Source: Naematelia aurantialba (lineage: Eukaryota > Basidiomycota > Tremellomycetes > Tremellales > Naemateliaceae). From it: a stretch of 64,000 nt of DNA. The translations under genes were made by a program, and so were the position numbers. Under the pieces are notes generated by a model, which ran no database searches, was not told where the DNA came from, and saw only the letters and a program-made list of their open reading frames with translations. Location of the stretch: contig JAKFAO010000007.1 of the NCBI GenBank assembly GCA_021527695.1, positions 62,001-126,000 on the forward strand. The letters run 5' to 3'. The stretch's first letter is position 1; each line of letters opens with the position of its first letter. Positions 33,496 through 44,527 of this stretch are shown in pieces.

Positions 33496-35775
33496 TCACC
33501 GTCCACCTCCACTTCTCGGCCCGGCCAGAGTCTTTAACCGACGGTTGACATAGTCTATCAAGGGACTGTCCGCAGCCGCCCCTATGTTCGTCCGGTCCTC
33601 GATACAGGTTCCAAGTATCGCCTGTAGACCGGCGCCAGCATAATTGGTCACCGACTGAGCGATGATCTGAATCTCGGCCTTGCGATTGTAGTGAAGCATC
33701 TGTGAAAGCTCGCGTCTGAAGGGTTCGTCAGCATCAGGAAACAAGTTATGCGTACCTCCACATTGCCGGAAGGTCCGGCCGACGCAACATCGCCCAGGCC
33801 TGACAAGTCAAAAGAGTCTAGCTGCCAGCCCACCTTCTGCACATCGTGCTCGGTCAGCGGCAATAGATCGTCGTGCTTGACACTGAGTCTATACTTCAGA
33901 CTTTCCACGCAACACCTACTCACTGCAGCCAATCACTGACTCTGACGCCGAGCCACTGTATTCTAGGCCCCAGGGCGAGGTCAACGTAGTCCTGGGAATA
34001 GCGCGTCGACCTCGACCCTTTCATATAGACAGACAAGATGTCTATTCCATGGGGATCGCCGTCCATCAATGCGTAGAATGGGGTACTGCGGCTGGTCAGT
34101 TCGTAACGATTGCTACAGCGTACTCAGCGTATGTGTCCCGGATCATAGCGAGGAGCTGCAGTGTCGCCAAATCGGGGTAGCCCTTACCCTACCGCGGGTT
34201 AGCCACCATAACGCAAGAACAGGCGTACTGTGAGGAGGACACCTGCACAAGCTTGACTAAGGAGTCTGGTCCTGCAAAGATGCTGAAAGACAGCCTGAAC
34301 TCTCTCAGCCATTGCAGTAATTTCAGAGTTTCGTACGTCTTTCTCCACTATCAGCACCCATTTGGGCAGTTGCGTAGCACTTATACGGCCGATTCGCTCA
34401 ATCGGTGGTATGAGGGACGCCTGTTGAATCAGGCCGGTGGGGCAATCGATACATACGTTGCAAGCAGAGAAAGACAGCTCTTCGCCTGTCTTTAGGTGGA
34501 CCTTCAGGACTGACGAGGCGATAAGACCTTTTGACGTAGCGCACTGCGGAGTCAGTAATTGAGCGGAAATCTCATCACATACAACGTTGAAGTCTTGGCG
34601 CTTCAGTCCAGCCGTTGCGACCATGTCGTCTACAATCTAGAGATTCAATTCTGCGTCTTCCGGGAGTCAGGCCAAATATACCTTGTCGACCACAACTTGT
34701 GCTTTGAACAACCCGACGTCCTTGTAATAGATATCCCTGTATTTGAGCTTGCCGAACTGACTCATACCTCTTAGTCGTGACGCTGTTGGTCAAAATGGCC
34801 TCGTAGAGCAGCGAAGCTACGCGGAGCATGCATCCTGCGGGATGAGCTCCGCAAACAGTCTGCTGTACCCATGCGGTGCAACGCTCCCTCTTTGGCATTG
34901 GGAAAAGTCAAAGGGTTGTCCGGGAAGTTGACGACTTGTGCATCACTTCCAACAAATCAGCCACGCTCAGTACTGGTCATCCACAGACCCTGTAACACGG
35001 CTCTGGAGGTTCATGGTGATTTCCCGAGTTCTTTCTGTCTTCGCCGAGACTTCTGTAGCTTTTACCTGGCTATTCTGTTCGATAGAGCCTTCGCTTCCCT
35101 TCTTGTGAGAGTGTTGCTTGGGAGTTTCTCTTTCCGCCTCCTTGTTCAAAGTCGCCAAGGTTGTAGCAGTCTGCCGGAGAAAGTCGTGGAAGAGTGATGA
35201 AAGGTATTGCAATGCTAGGTCCCTGCTTTCATTACGAGGACATCGGAGGTCACAATCCCAGCCACCTACCGACGGAGTTCCCATGTCTCGGTCACTTGCT
35301 CTTGAGACTCGCTTGCGGCGAGGACACACTGCTTTGATACTGCGTCACCGCCATTCGACCTCCTCATCTGCTCGTGTCGTTGTTGAAGTCGTCTGAGGAG
35401 CTCCGCATCGTCTTCATCGTCATATAGTGCGTCCAAGAGTGTAGAGCCCCGCTGAGTCTGTTGTTCATGTTCGTCGAGCTTGTCACCTCCAATGTCAATG
35501 CGCTCGTCGTCGTCAACGAGCAAGTCGTCGTCATCGAAAGACTCATCATCGACAATCAATTCATCATCGTCGTTTTGTACGTAAGAATGGGTTAATAAGC
35601 CGGTGTAACTGGACATCAGTGAGTTAGCAGCATGATTAGCGTGTGATGAGTCGGAGGAGGGTTCGTGAAGATGAATGTCGTCGTTCTTTCCGAGAAGACG
35701 GCTCTCGAGGACACATGGTTCAGCTTCTCCGCCAAAAGGGCAATTATTATCTCGAGGCGATAGTGCCAGTGACAT
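33496..35775 (-). CDS. SPO11: Meiotic DNA double-strand break transesterase SPO11
   Basis: Topoisomerase VI A-like protein that starts meiotic recombination by cutting DNA through a tyrosine. The chain of exons gives the winged-helix/CAP motif TTKRDIYYKDVGLF, with the catalytic Tyr in IYY; it forms at an exon junction (about 34750). It is followed by VATAGLKRQDFNVV, the Toprim glutamate/aspartate KWVLIVEKDAVF, GKGYPDLATLQLLAM, the metal-binding DGDPHGIDILSVYMKGS and LGPRIQWLGVRVSDW. The C-terminus has RRELSQMLHYNRKAEIQII. An unusual N-terminal extension of about 170 residues is strongly acidic (runs of Asp at about 35500-35580). All catalytic residues are present, so the gene looks functional and points to a meiotic life cycle. 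It is divergent from RRP4 with only 177 bp between start codons. Confidence 0.87.
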
Positions 35776-35952
35776 ACTCGGCAGGATGAGACAACTTGTC
35801 GTATGGCATTGAACAAAACTTGAAGAGGAAGGAGACACAAGGGAAGGGAAGTTGCTACAAAAACCTTGTTCGGTCCTGCCTCTTAGGATTTAAGAGCCTC
35901 CACTCTTTCACTTCCATTTTGTTGAGCTCTTCACTCGAGTTTTTCGTCAAGG
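35776..35952. promoter_or_regulatory. Compact divergent promoter of SPO11 and RRP4
   Basis: 177 bp separate the start codons of a gene expected to be meiosis-specific and an essential housekeeping gene. I could not assign a specific element. Confidence 0.5.
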
Positions 35953-37281
35953 ATGTTCAAGATCAGCCGCTCGACCCCTACATCAACCCAAAGCTTTGTC
36001 GAGGACGACTTGGTTCCTGACGTTCACAGGCGGCACCCTGATGAACTGTCTGCGATGGACATTGATGACAATGATCTTGGAATTGGTCCCTCTGTGAGGA
36101 AGGATATAGTCAGTGCCGGGGAAGTGATCACAAGCTCCAAGGAGTTCATGCGGTGTGTTGCATAGTTCACTGAGCGCTATTGACATCAACTTATCGAATA
36201 GTGGGCATGGGACGTATGTGGAGGATGAGCAGGTTATCTCAAGCGTGACCGGTACCATCGAAAAAGTCAACAAGCTCATCTCTGTCAAAGCGCTGAAGTC
36301 GAGGTCAGCACACATCTTGCGCGATCTGTTCCTCCAAGCTCATATGTGTCCCAGATATACGCCCGAGGTTGGAGATCTTGTGATCGGCCGAATCGTTGAA
36401 GTACAACCCCAGCGTTGGAAAGTGGATACAAACGCGAGACAAGACGCCGTTCTCATGCTATCGAGTGTCAATTTACCAGGCGGTGTCCAAGTACGTGAGC
36501 GGTCAATTGATGAAACACACTATTCGTGGGTGCAAGCTGATAACTTCTGCCACAGAGGAGGAAGATTGAATCCGATGCGCTGAAGATGCGCGATTTCCTC
36601 GCCGAGGGGGATGTGTGTCCCTTCAATCCCCTTTCCCAAACACAAGTTAACGATTTCAGCTCCTCGTGGCGGAAGTCCAAGCATTCTTTGCAGATGGTGC
36701 CATGTCGTTGCATACTCGTTCCTTGAAGTATGGAAAGGTAGAGCAAATCGCAATGCCGTTAAGCCCGCTAATTGCCACAGCTTCGAAACGGTCAGCTTAT
36801 AAGACTGCCACCTCGGCTCATTCGTCGATTAAAATCACACTTTCATCATCTCCCGCCACCCTGTGGCCCCACTGGTGTCGATATCATCCTTGGGTTGAAC
36901 GGTTATGTATGGGTCAGTGCGGGCACGTCTGCATCTCAGCGCGAGGGTGGCGAAGGATTCGACGCGGAAGGCGTGTATTCAAATGTCAATGACGTGCGTA
37001 TGGCTGCTTGTTTGCCTTTGGTCTTGCACATCAAAGTTTGATGTTGATCGGACTACCAGGATATCTCTCCGGACGGCCGGCGTGCCATTGCAGTAGTCGC
37101 AAATATCATCGAGGTGTTTGCGGCGCACGACGTTCCGCTCAGCGATACCTTGATCGCCGATGGATACGCCTGGGTGGCGGTGCAGAGAGGGTCCGACTCT
37201 CTCAGCCCTTCGATCAGAGGCGGTGAGGCAGAAAGGATGGTATTCGAGGTTACAGGCCTGGACCTCCATGCGTCTGCATGA
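35953..37281 (+). CDS. RRP4: Exosome complex subunit RRP4 (S1/KH cap protein)
   Basis: RNA-binding cap subunit of the nuclear and cytoplasmic exosome, which degrades and trims RNA 3' to 5'. Exons 35953-36152, 36202-36303, 36355-36490, 36556-36612, 36660-36737, 36781-36993, 37060-37281; 335 residues, usual length. An N-terminal region ends in FMRGHGTYVEDEQV (junction of exons 1 and 2). The S1 domain follows: YTPEVGDLVIGRIVEVQPQRWKVD, then [32 protein letters not shown]. The KH domain has CGPTGVDIILGLNGYVWVS, and the C-terminus ISPDGRRAIAVVANIIEV. Opposed to SPO11. Confidence 0.92.
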
Positions 37282-37604
37282 AACGCATTGGATTGCTTCC
37301 TTGTGACTGACGTCCCTGCCTCTCAACGCCATGTATCCGTCCTCGTCCCGATCACGGCTGAAAAGCGAAACGCATTCGCAAGGTTGTGGTGACTTTGAAG
37401 ACAAAAGGAGGCTGAAGAAGGTTGCCCTCTTCTCTGTTAGCGCCTCGTTTCCATCGCACAGCTTGCGGAGTCTCGGCTGCCCGTTGCACGGAGGATCCTT
37501 TCGCATAGAGCCTTCCGAGTACAGGTTCAGCGCGCCACTGACAGATATAAGACATTATACTTCCTACTCTTGCAACTCCGCATCCCAGCTACAGAATCCC
37601 AACA
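37282..37604. other. Intergenic, promoter of first orphan gene
   Basis: 323 bp without a gene; a TATA-like GATATAAGAC lies about 60 bp upstream of the ATG at 37605. Confidence 0.45.
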
Positions 37605-38450
37605 ATGAGCTGGTTTCGGGGTACTAGCCCACTGGACCCAGAATATTATCCACTCTCAAATGACGTCGAAAATCAGCATTTGATGCGCGATAGCGAACAC
37701 GCAACAAACGCAAGAGCCTCAATGGACGCAACAGACACAACACGAACTGTGGCCAGTACAGCGGCGCCGTTCGACGTCCGTGTGATAACCAGAACGGTCA
37801 CGCCTCCTGACGACGGTACCGCAGTCAGCTCGGAGGCGCAGCGTAACAGCAGAAGGGCACCCGGCACAGCGGCGGTGTCTGACACAGGTGAGACAGTCAA
37901 TACAGATGGCCCATCTGACCGCACCTCGGTAACCGGCACAGACGCGCCACCCCCCTATTACCACTCGGTAATGGGGCACAATGGAGCAGTATTGTCTCAA
38001 GCCGTAACCGCGCTCGTCGTTGTCGGCATGTTCGGGTTCTCCGTTTACGGAGTCTTCAGTTTCTTTTCAGACTTGGACACAGCCTCTCGAGGAGATTATT
38101 TCACGCTGCTGAACGAATCGCGGACTCGCCTTGCTGAGGCGGAAAGTAGAGTGCAGCAGTACAAGGAACTTGCCAGCAGCGCGATGCAAATGTCCGAGCA
38201 GCAAGGAGAGGCGTTGGCAAGTGCTCTTGATTTCATCAAGAATACAATCAACACCTTGAACCTCACCATTCCCAGTCACAACCTGACCGTCCCCAGCCTT
38301 AATCAGTCAGAACCCAGTGAGTTAGGTGTCGACGAGGCGAAGACTGCTACAAGGCGAGCTTTGGATGTGATCTCGGACGCATATGTGCAGTCGGACGTCA
38401 GGATCAGTGACGGTGAAGTCACAGAGGGGCCGGTCAGCGAGCATGCCTAG
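37605..38450 (+). CDS. Orphan single-span membrane protein with coiled coil (A)
   Basis: I do not recognise this 281-residue single-exon protein. It has a polar, Thr/Ser/Pro-rich N-terminal half (to about residue 125), then one hydrophobic span (AVTALVVVGMFGFSVYGVF). A heptad-like, Glu/Ala-rich helix follows (LLNESRTRLAEAESRVQQYKELA and beyond), with several N-glycosylation sequons (NLT, NQS) after it. No signal peptide is visible, so the N-terminus may be cytosolic with the coiled coil outside or in the lumen (type II). A second single-exon gene with the same plan lies 277 bp downstream. Low expression or a spurious frame cannot be excluded, but length, TATA-like box and pairing favour a real gene. 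Confidence 0.6.
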   Translation: MSWFRGTSPLDPEYYPLSNDVENQHLMRDSEHATNARASMDATDTTRTVASTAAPFDVRVITRTVTPPDDGTAVSSEAQRNSRRAPGTAAVSDTGETVNTDGPSDRTSVTGTDAPPPYYHSVMGHNGAVLSQAVTALVVVGMFGFSVYGVFSFFSDLDTASRGDYFTLLNESRTRLAEAESRVQQYKELASSAMQMSEQQGEALASALDFIKNTINTLNLTIPSHNLTVPSLNQSEPSELGVDEAKTATRRALDVISDAYVQSDVRISDGEVTEGPVSEHA

Positions 38451-38727
38451 TCCCCCTTGCTTATTTTGCGAGATGTATAGGATAGAAATCGACAGTCCCT
38501 TCATATTTCTTCCGAGGGGAGTGGCGGCATGTGGCCTTTAAGGGAAGTGGCGACTGGCCGTGCGTCTCGTTCTCTGGCAACGCACGCAATGTCCTTTCAG
38601 GCTGTGTACGCCTTGCCTTCGAAACGTCTAGCAACGTTTGATGTACGGGCTGTAAACGCTGCCACCGCGCTTTCCATCTGCTCCTCACTTTCTACATTAC
38701 AGATTGTTTCCCACCAGTCACTACGAC

Positions 38728-39513
38728 ATGCCGGTCGCTTCGATCCGGTCCTTCCAAGAGGGAACTGCTCCAACATCTCCCTTACCTATTACTCCGATAC
38801 GACCCCCATCCTGTGCGGAGCCCACAGCAATGATGGCTTTGGCGGGACGCGCTCCCGCTGATATCGGGAGCGAGAGACCGAACAATTCGCGCTGCCATGC
38901 CGCCAGCAACCCCGCTGCTACGACACCAGCCGGAACCTGGCAAAGTTTGACACAGTTCGTCAGGCGTCAGCCCTCCCTCATGTCCCGGAACGACACTCCA
39001 AATTCGAGTAGGCCGAATTCGAGTAGGACAAATGCAATGTTTGTTATGGGATTAATGCTTGCCATGGCCGTCGGAACTGCTTCGTACTTGACTGCCAAGA
39101 ACTCTGCGTCTGCGAATCTCGCCTGGGAAGAACACCACAAGCGTCTCAGCGAGGCGATAGCGCAGAACACTGCTGAAATTGCCTCGGTGAAGGCCGAGGT
39201 CGATCGCATGTCTGATGAAGTGGCTCGTACTGCTGCAAATCTGGCAGAAGCACAGGCCCAGGCAATAGCAGTGTTCGACACCTTGATGCAGGACCGGGAG
39301 CTTGCTGTCCCCAATACTCTCACTGTCCCAGTTTCAATGGACCAGAATGACAGCGTACCAAGCAGAGAGGAGGGAACTTGTCAAGCGGAGATACCCTTTG
39401 GCTGGATTGAAATCGAGACTGGCTCGGCAGAGTTAGCATCAACTTGCAAAGCATATCAAGAGATGGAGATGACAGTAACGGCCGTCTTGTGGAGGGGGAC
39501 GGGGGATGAGTAG
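38728..39513 (+). CDS. Orphan single-span membrane protein with coiled coil (B)
   Basis: Unrecognised 261-residue protein starting at the ATG at 38728, just after a possible 3' splice site (TACATTACAG, about 38702), so the 5' UTR may be spliced. A Pro/Ser/Thr-rich N-terminus holds a small duplication (NSSRPNSSRTN). It is followed by a hydrophobic span (AMFVMGLMLAMAVGTASYL) and a long Ala/Glu-rich coiled-coil helix (HHKRLSEAIAQNTAEIASVK and on), then a polar tail. Sequence identity to its neighbour is not obvious, but the plan (disordered N-terminus, one span, coiled coil, about 270 residues, no intron) is the same. Ancient tandem duplication is inference. Confidence 0.55.
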   Translation: MPVASIRSFQEGTAPTSPLPITPIRPPSCAEPTAMMALAGRAPADIGSERPNNSRCHAASNPAATTPAGTWQSLTQFVRRQPSLMSRNDTPNSSRPNSSRTNAMFVMGLMLAMAVGTASYLTAKNSASANLAWEEHHKRLSEAIAQNTAEIASVKAEVDRMSDEVARTAANLAEAQAQAIAVFDTLMQDRELAVPNTLTVPVSMDQNDSVPSREEGTCQAEIPFGWIEIETGSAELASTCKAYQEMEMTVTAVLWRGTGDE

Positions 39514-41055
39514 TTAGGGCTCCCTTTGAGACCTGTTGATATCCTGTAAAATAGCGCCATGACTGATGTTGAAAGAAATCACAGGTCCCGTGGCTCTGGT
39601 TCGATCGACAGAAGTTTCGTCAAGATCATAAATCGTAACAAGCTGACAGTCCAGTACGACCTTTACTTCTTGATGCTCCACGGTATGGAGGATGATATGA
39701 TGATCACAGGCTCAAGATTGGCACCCCAGATGCTGAATATACATGCTGTAAGACTAAGTAAGCTCCGTGGAGGTCCTGCATCACCCGGGTTGGAGCTCGT
39801 CAAATCGAGCGTGCTCGTCCAGCACCGCGTCAGTGTGATTCGCCACTCTGCCGCAAGAAGCTCCTTTGGCAGCATGGACACCAGAACGCTGCTTTGCTCA
39901 GCTCTGCTGCCCAAGCTCTGCTGCCCACTTCTGTGGACTCACCGCGAGTCGTGACCTTGGAAGACTGGTCGAGTCCCCAACGATTCCCGTGATGATGTCA
40001 GTTTACGCGTTTGGCTCAGCCTTGAATCACGAGTAGGCCAGAATGCACAAGAGGGGCAACGAGTCTTGTCGTCATCGAGACCGATTTCGACGAACACCTT
40101 TAGTTGCTTCGGCTGTTGGAATATCCTTTGTACTGGGCTTCCAAACATGACAGGCAAGCTTACTAGATAGACAGACAGTGGCAGAGAAGAGGCGTAGAGT
40201 GTTATTTGACATTTTGTGTTGATCCTTGAACCCAACAGTGGTGTGTGATAGTTTGCCACGTTTGGGATGACTAGCATGACCTACCCTTGCTCCGGAAATA
40301 CAGACATCTATCCTATGTGGGTACGATCTTACGAATGTAGAGGCTCGTTGATGGCACGCTTCAGTCTCATGCGCACGGACCTCGTGTACAGCCTGATTGG
40401 TCACAACCCTCCTCCGTTTGAGCTAGCAAGTCTCGTATCTATCGCCAGAGTAACGCTTGAGCAGAGAAAAAAAGTTACTGTGTAAAACGAATACGCAGTG
40501 CCTCAGATCGCTCTGGCGTTCTCTGGGACGATCCACAAGAAGGCCATTTGCGGCCGGCGACGCCGAGCATCCATATCGTTCACGGCTTGATATTGCCAAC
40601 GCCCCCACTCATGTTGTCATGTAGCTGCCCTGATGTCGCAACTGATCATAGGCGTCATGACACTCGTCACATGCTTTTGCTATGCAGTATATACACAAAT
40701 GCTGCTGCTGATACAATCAATGCCTTTGGCGCAGACCGAGAACACCCGTCCGTCCCGCTTCAATGTTGACGGTAATGCCCAAACTTCTATAATCTGACAC
40801 TGTCGTAAGACACCAGCGAGATTCGTTTATCACGCTCAAAACGCGACTCGTGGCCAACCCGCTGAGCCGTCGTCTGATCCCCTCCCGGTCCTCTTGACCA
40901 TGTGAACCGATAGAACCTGGCGCAGCCTTCTGAGCCCCTGAGGCACGTTCACTTCGTCCGCGCCTCTTCCGTCCTTCTAACCGGTCCACAGCGCGTTCCC
41001 CTCGCATCTTTCCGACGCTCTGAGCCGGCCGATGCCATCACGCCGTAACGCATCT
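39514..41055. other. 1.5-kb stretch with no supported gene
   Basis: The longest frame (39559-39954) lacks motifs and a plausible exon chain. A GGTTCGATC box at about 39595 resembles a tRNA B box but no cloverleaf could be drawn. Probably 3' flanks of the orphan gene and of striatin, which converge here. Confidence 0.4.
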
Positions 41056-43792
41056 TCACGTCGCAGCCCATAATCTCACAACGCCATCACCACCAGCACT
41101 GGCTACGAGCGGTTTGTGGGGACACGACACGACCGCACACACGCCCTCTTGACCCCTTTGCCGATGCCCCGTAAGGTCCTGCAAACTCGTCCGCCGAGTC
41201 AGATCCCATAGTCTCACGCTGCAATCCACAGAAGCCGTCAAGATGTGATTTGTCGATATTGGCGAGAGGGCAATAGATGTCAATGCCGAAGGGTGAGCCA
41301 GAAGAGTATGTGTAGGTTGTTTCGAGGCTGTACCTCATTAGTATGGCATACCCAACCGCCACTGCCAACGCCGCATGGCCCCTCTGCCTACTCACGTCGG
41401 TCGCCGTAAAATCGCAAGTACCCGTCTTCACACGCTGCAATCATGGTGGACATGGTCGGGTGACTCAGGACCGCATTGACCTGTGCAGAACCGTCTGTAT
41501 CTTCTGTTAGCTACATGTCCAACGCAGTCTAAGCCGAACCTTGCTTACCCGGTACAAGCTCGCCATACTGCACAATTTGCCCACTGACAAGATCCACAAC
41601 TTTGATGAGGCCAGTACTGGTACCCACGAGCACGACTCTTGGATCGCTGGCATGTGGGCTAACGCAAGTCGGCACCGCATCGTCTCCTGCTATCCCGTTG
41701 AAATTCTCCTTCAGAGTCCACCGTCCATCCCCATCAACCTTCCAATACTTGATTGAACCATCACTAGAGGCAGAAACAAGACGGTCCTCTTTCTGCTTCT
41801 TTGATGGCGGGGCACCAGTCGAATCAATCGTCGGTAAAAGGCAAAGATCCCAGACGGCGTCCGTGTGGCCTTCAAGCACTTGCAGAGTGAGAGAGGCATC
41901 GTAGGGGGCATAAGGATCGCGTCGAAGTTCAGGATCGGAAGATGGTAAGCGCCATAAGCGAATAGTCGAGTCAAGAGATGCGGAGAAAATTGTAGACAGC
42001 GATGTGGAGATGGCGATCGAGGTGATGGGGTGAGTATGTCCACGGAAGGTGATTATGGGCTCAACGTCGTTTCTGCACTATGAGCTGGACTCGGGATCAC
42101 CTCGGTAGACTCACTTCGAAGTCGGCACATACGGTGGATTTTCGATCCACACCTTGAGCGTATTGTCGTCGCCTCCGGTAGCAAGCGTGACACTAGGCCC
42201 GGCCGCAAAGGCAAGTGCGCGAACGGGTTCCAAATGTGACTTGAGGACCTTTCTCGTGGTCCAGATCCTGTCCAATACCTCCTCTGGCTTGATGTCCTCT
42301 TCATCTATATTCAAGGTGAGATTGGCCAATTCCTCATCCTGTGCTGCCCCTCCCGCCCGGTCGTCACGCGCACGTTCGGCCTTCTCGTTGGCCGTTCGCA
42401 ACTCCTCTCGCCATGCAGCCTTACTTTCTGGCCTGTATATGGCAGTAAGCACCTGTTTTTCAGGGTCCTCTGTTGACTCGGTATCGGGGAGACCGACAGT
42501 TCGTGGTGCGGGGGATGATGGTGGTCTAGCGCTTCTATCAATTCGGCCACTGGAGCCCTCTGTGGATTCAGCCGGGAAGCTCTCGTCCTTCGGCTGCGAC
42601 GAGTCGTTCGAGACTCCGTTGAGGTAAGGGACAGGCTCGGGTTGAGTTGGTGACACATTCTCGGGTTTGGCAAACATGGACGGTAGATTTTGCTCGGGGA
42701 GGAGTTTCTTTGGCCGCTCATGTATATCTGTCGAGGCAATGCCATTCGGAGACGGCTTCGAATCTGGTTTTGGGGATTCGGGCTCGTCGACTGTGATGGG
42801 CGGTCTAGGTGGAAGGGGATTCAGCGCGCCGGGCGACGTCAGGTACGTGATCTCCTGCAAACACCTGTCCGCTCGGTTAGCGACCGTGTAACTGGTCCTC
42901 ATCCGACGTACTGCTTGAGATACTCGCGAGATCGCGCCCGGCTTTTTGGGTCGCGAGCAGGTCCACCAAGGGCTTTCCAGACACCTGACTCGCCCGACCC
43001 AACGCGTGAAGCGATGGTAGACATTTTACCCATTGTCCCAGGATGCAAGCCATTGGCTTTCAGGCGTTCTTCCCCAAGTTAGCTGTGACCACGCAACAGT
43101 TCTGACGAGGACGAACCACCCTCGCCTGAGCCCTCGCTTCCACTGCCTTCCTCTTTACCATCAGAGCTCGCCTTGTCCTCGTCCTGCAATGCCGATAATT
43201 TTGATGGGGCGATCCCAGTTGCCCGTCCAGTCCCGCTGACCGTTTTTGACCTAAGGTACATGGTCAGTGATGATCTGGGCACCACCAAGTAGCACACACC
43301 GTTCCTGCCTTAAAGCGTATTCTAGCATCTTGACCCTCCGTAACAAATCGACCTTGAGGTTTTCGGCCGATCTCCTCTGTCCTTCTAGTAATGCTATCCG
43401 AGCCTGTCGAAATGAGCGCTTTCTCTTCATTCAAAGCCACAAAGACTGACCCTCATCTCTGCACGTTCAATTTCCCATTCGTTCCTATCCCGCTCCCAAC
43501 GCCTCCACTCGCTCTGCAGGTAATGCAACACAGACGCGAGATTCATTTCCTGTGGTGGACCCCCGCTCGCACTGTTGCTCTGCGCATCGCTCGAGGATGC
43601 TGCCCCCTGACCCTGTCCATTCACCTGCTGCTGCTGCTGCTGCTGCTGTTGCTGCAATTGCTGCTGTTGTTGTTGCTGCTGTTGCTGCTGTTGTTGCTGC
43701 TGCTGTTGGGCATGCTGGTTCTGTGCAGACGGGTGTTGGTAAGCCGAGGGAGGGTAGCCCTGTTGTTGGGCGTAGCCCCGGCTGGGGATCAT
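41056..43792 (-). CDS. Striatin-family WD40 protein (STRIPAK scaffold; PRO11/FAR8 homologue)
   Basis: Scaffold of the striatin-interacting phosphatase and kinase complex, which in fungi controls fusion, septation and sexual development. The N-terminus MIPSRGYAQQQGY leads into a poly-Gln tract (about 43630-43710). The conserved striatin coiled coil follows: LHYLQSEWRRWERDRNEWEI, then RARIALLEGQRRSAENLKVD and RRVKMLEYALRQER. Next come the block REYLKQCLQEITYLTSPGALNP (formed by splicing) and a disordered Pro/Ser/Glu linker. The C-terminal WD40 propeller starts LKSHLEPVRALAFAAG and GGDDNTLKVW, includes LEGHTDAVWDLCLLP, and ends SAGGDGVVRLWAAT. Several short introns interrupt it. Start chosen at an ATG in good context (GCCACCATG). 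Confidence 0.88.
43628..43710 (-). repeat. CAG/CAA tract coding poly-glutamine in striatin
   Basis: About 27 Gln codons, mixed CAG and CAA (CTG/TTG on the plus strand), with a short Leu interruption. Likely length-polymorphic. Confidence 0.9.
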
Positions 43793-44527
43793 GGTGGCGG
43801 CAGCCTCCAGATCGCACGTCTGTTCCTAAGAAAGCGTTAGATATGTACGAAGGAAGGAAGAAAAGACGGACCGCACGCGACCGGACTACAGCTGGGAAGG
43901 ACAAAGCTTGAGCGTTGGATCAGTTCGACGACGCGGGAGAGGGTGGACCTCGATGTCAGGCCGCGCGATGCCGGATTACGACTGGGTTTCAATGGGGACA
44001 CCGAGACGACGAGTTATGTGTGTGTTGAAATGTAACGAGGCGAGCTCTTTGGCCTCTACGTTTGCTCATTCAGCGTTCTTTTGGCTCTTCGTTCATAGCG
44101 TCACTGCCGCCCACCAAGACGCGCCGCCTCACGCACTGATCCTCGGCGATATAGCCTATAACGCCGTCCTTTCTTGTGGCGGACCAAACACGTGGCTACG
44201 GGGCTCCAGCAAGTGTGTACGCGCAGATGAGGTCATTTTGGTGTTTTTGGGTTGTCCCACAGATCGGGTGTGTTGTGATTTTGGCTGAAGGCTTGCGCCA
44301 AGCAAGCATGGGTCCTGCAAGAGTTGCTGGCGGATTGAATCTTGTTCGTTCTGACTACGTGAAGTCGTCTTTGACGCCGGGTGCAAGGCTACATCCACCA
44401 CGCGACAAAGGATTTCGTACCTGTCCTCAGTCCTCGCCGAGTGACAAGATCCTTCCTTTTAAACAAACAAAAGGGAGGTATCAAGAATAGGGAGACCGAC
44501 AGCCCACATTAACCGCATATTCGGGAG
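43793..44527. promoter_or_regulatory. Divergent promoter of striatin and PNS1
   Basis: 735 bp between opposed starts; open frames here (for example 43908-44288) lack motifs and are rejected. An upstream striatin exon cannot be excluded. Confidence 0.45.

Noticed and set aside
39540..39620. tRNA-like B box (GGTTCGATC)
   Set aside because: No matching A box, acceptor stem or anticodon arm could be drawn.
39559..39954. 131-codon frame downstream of the orphan pair
   Set aside because: No motif, no paired structure with the orphans and no splice context; coding status unsupported.
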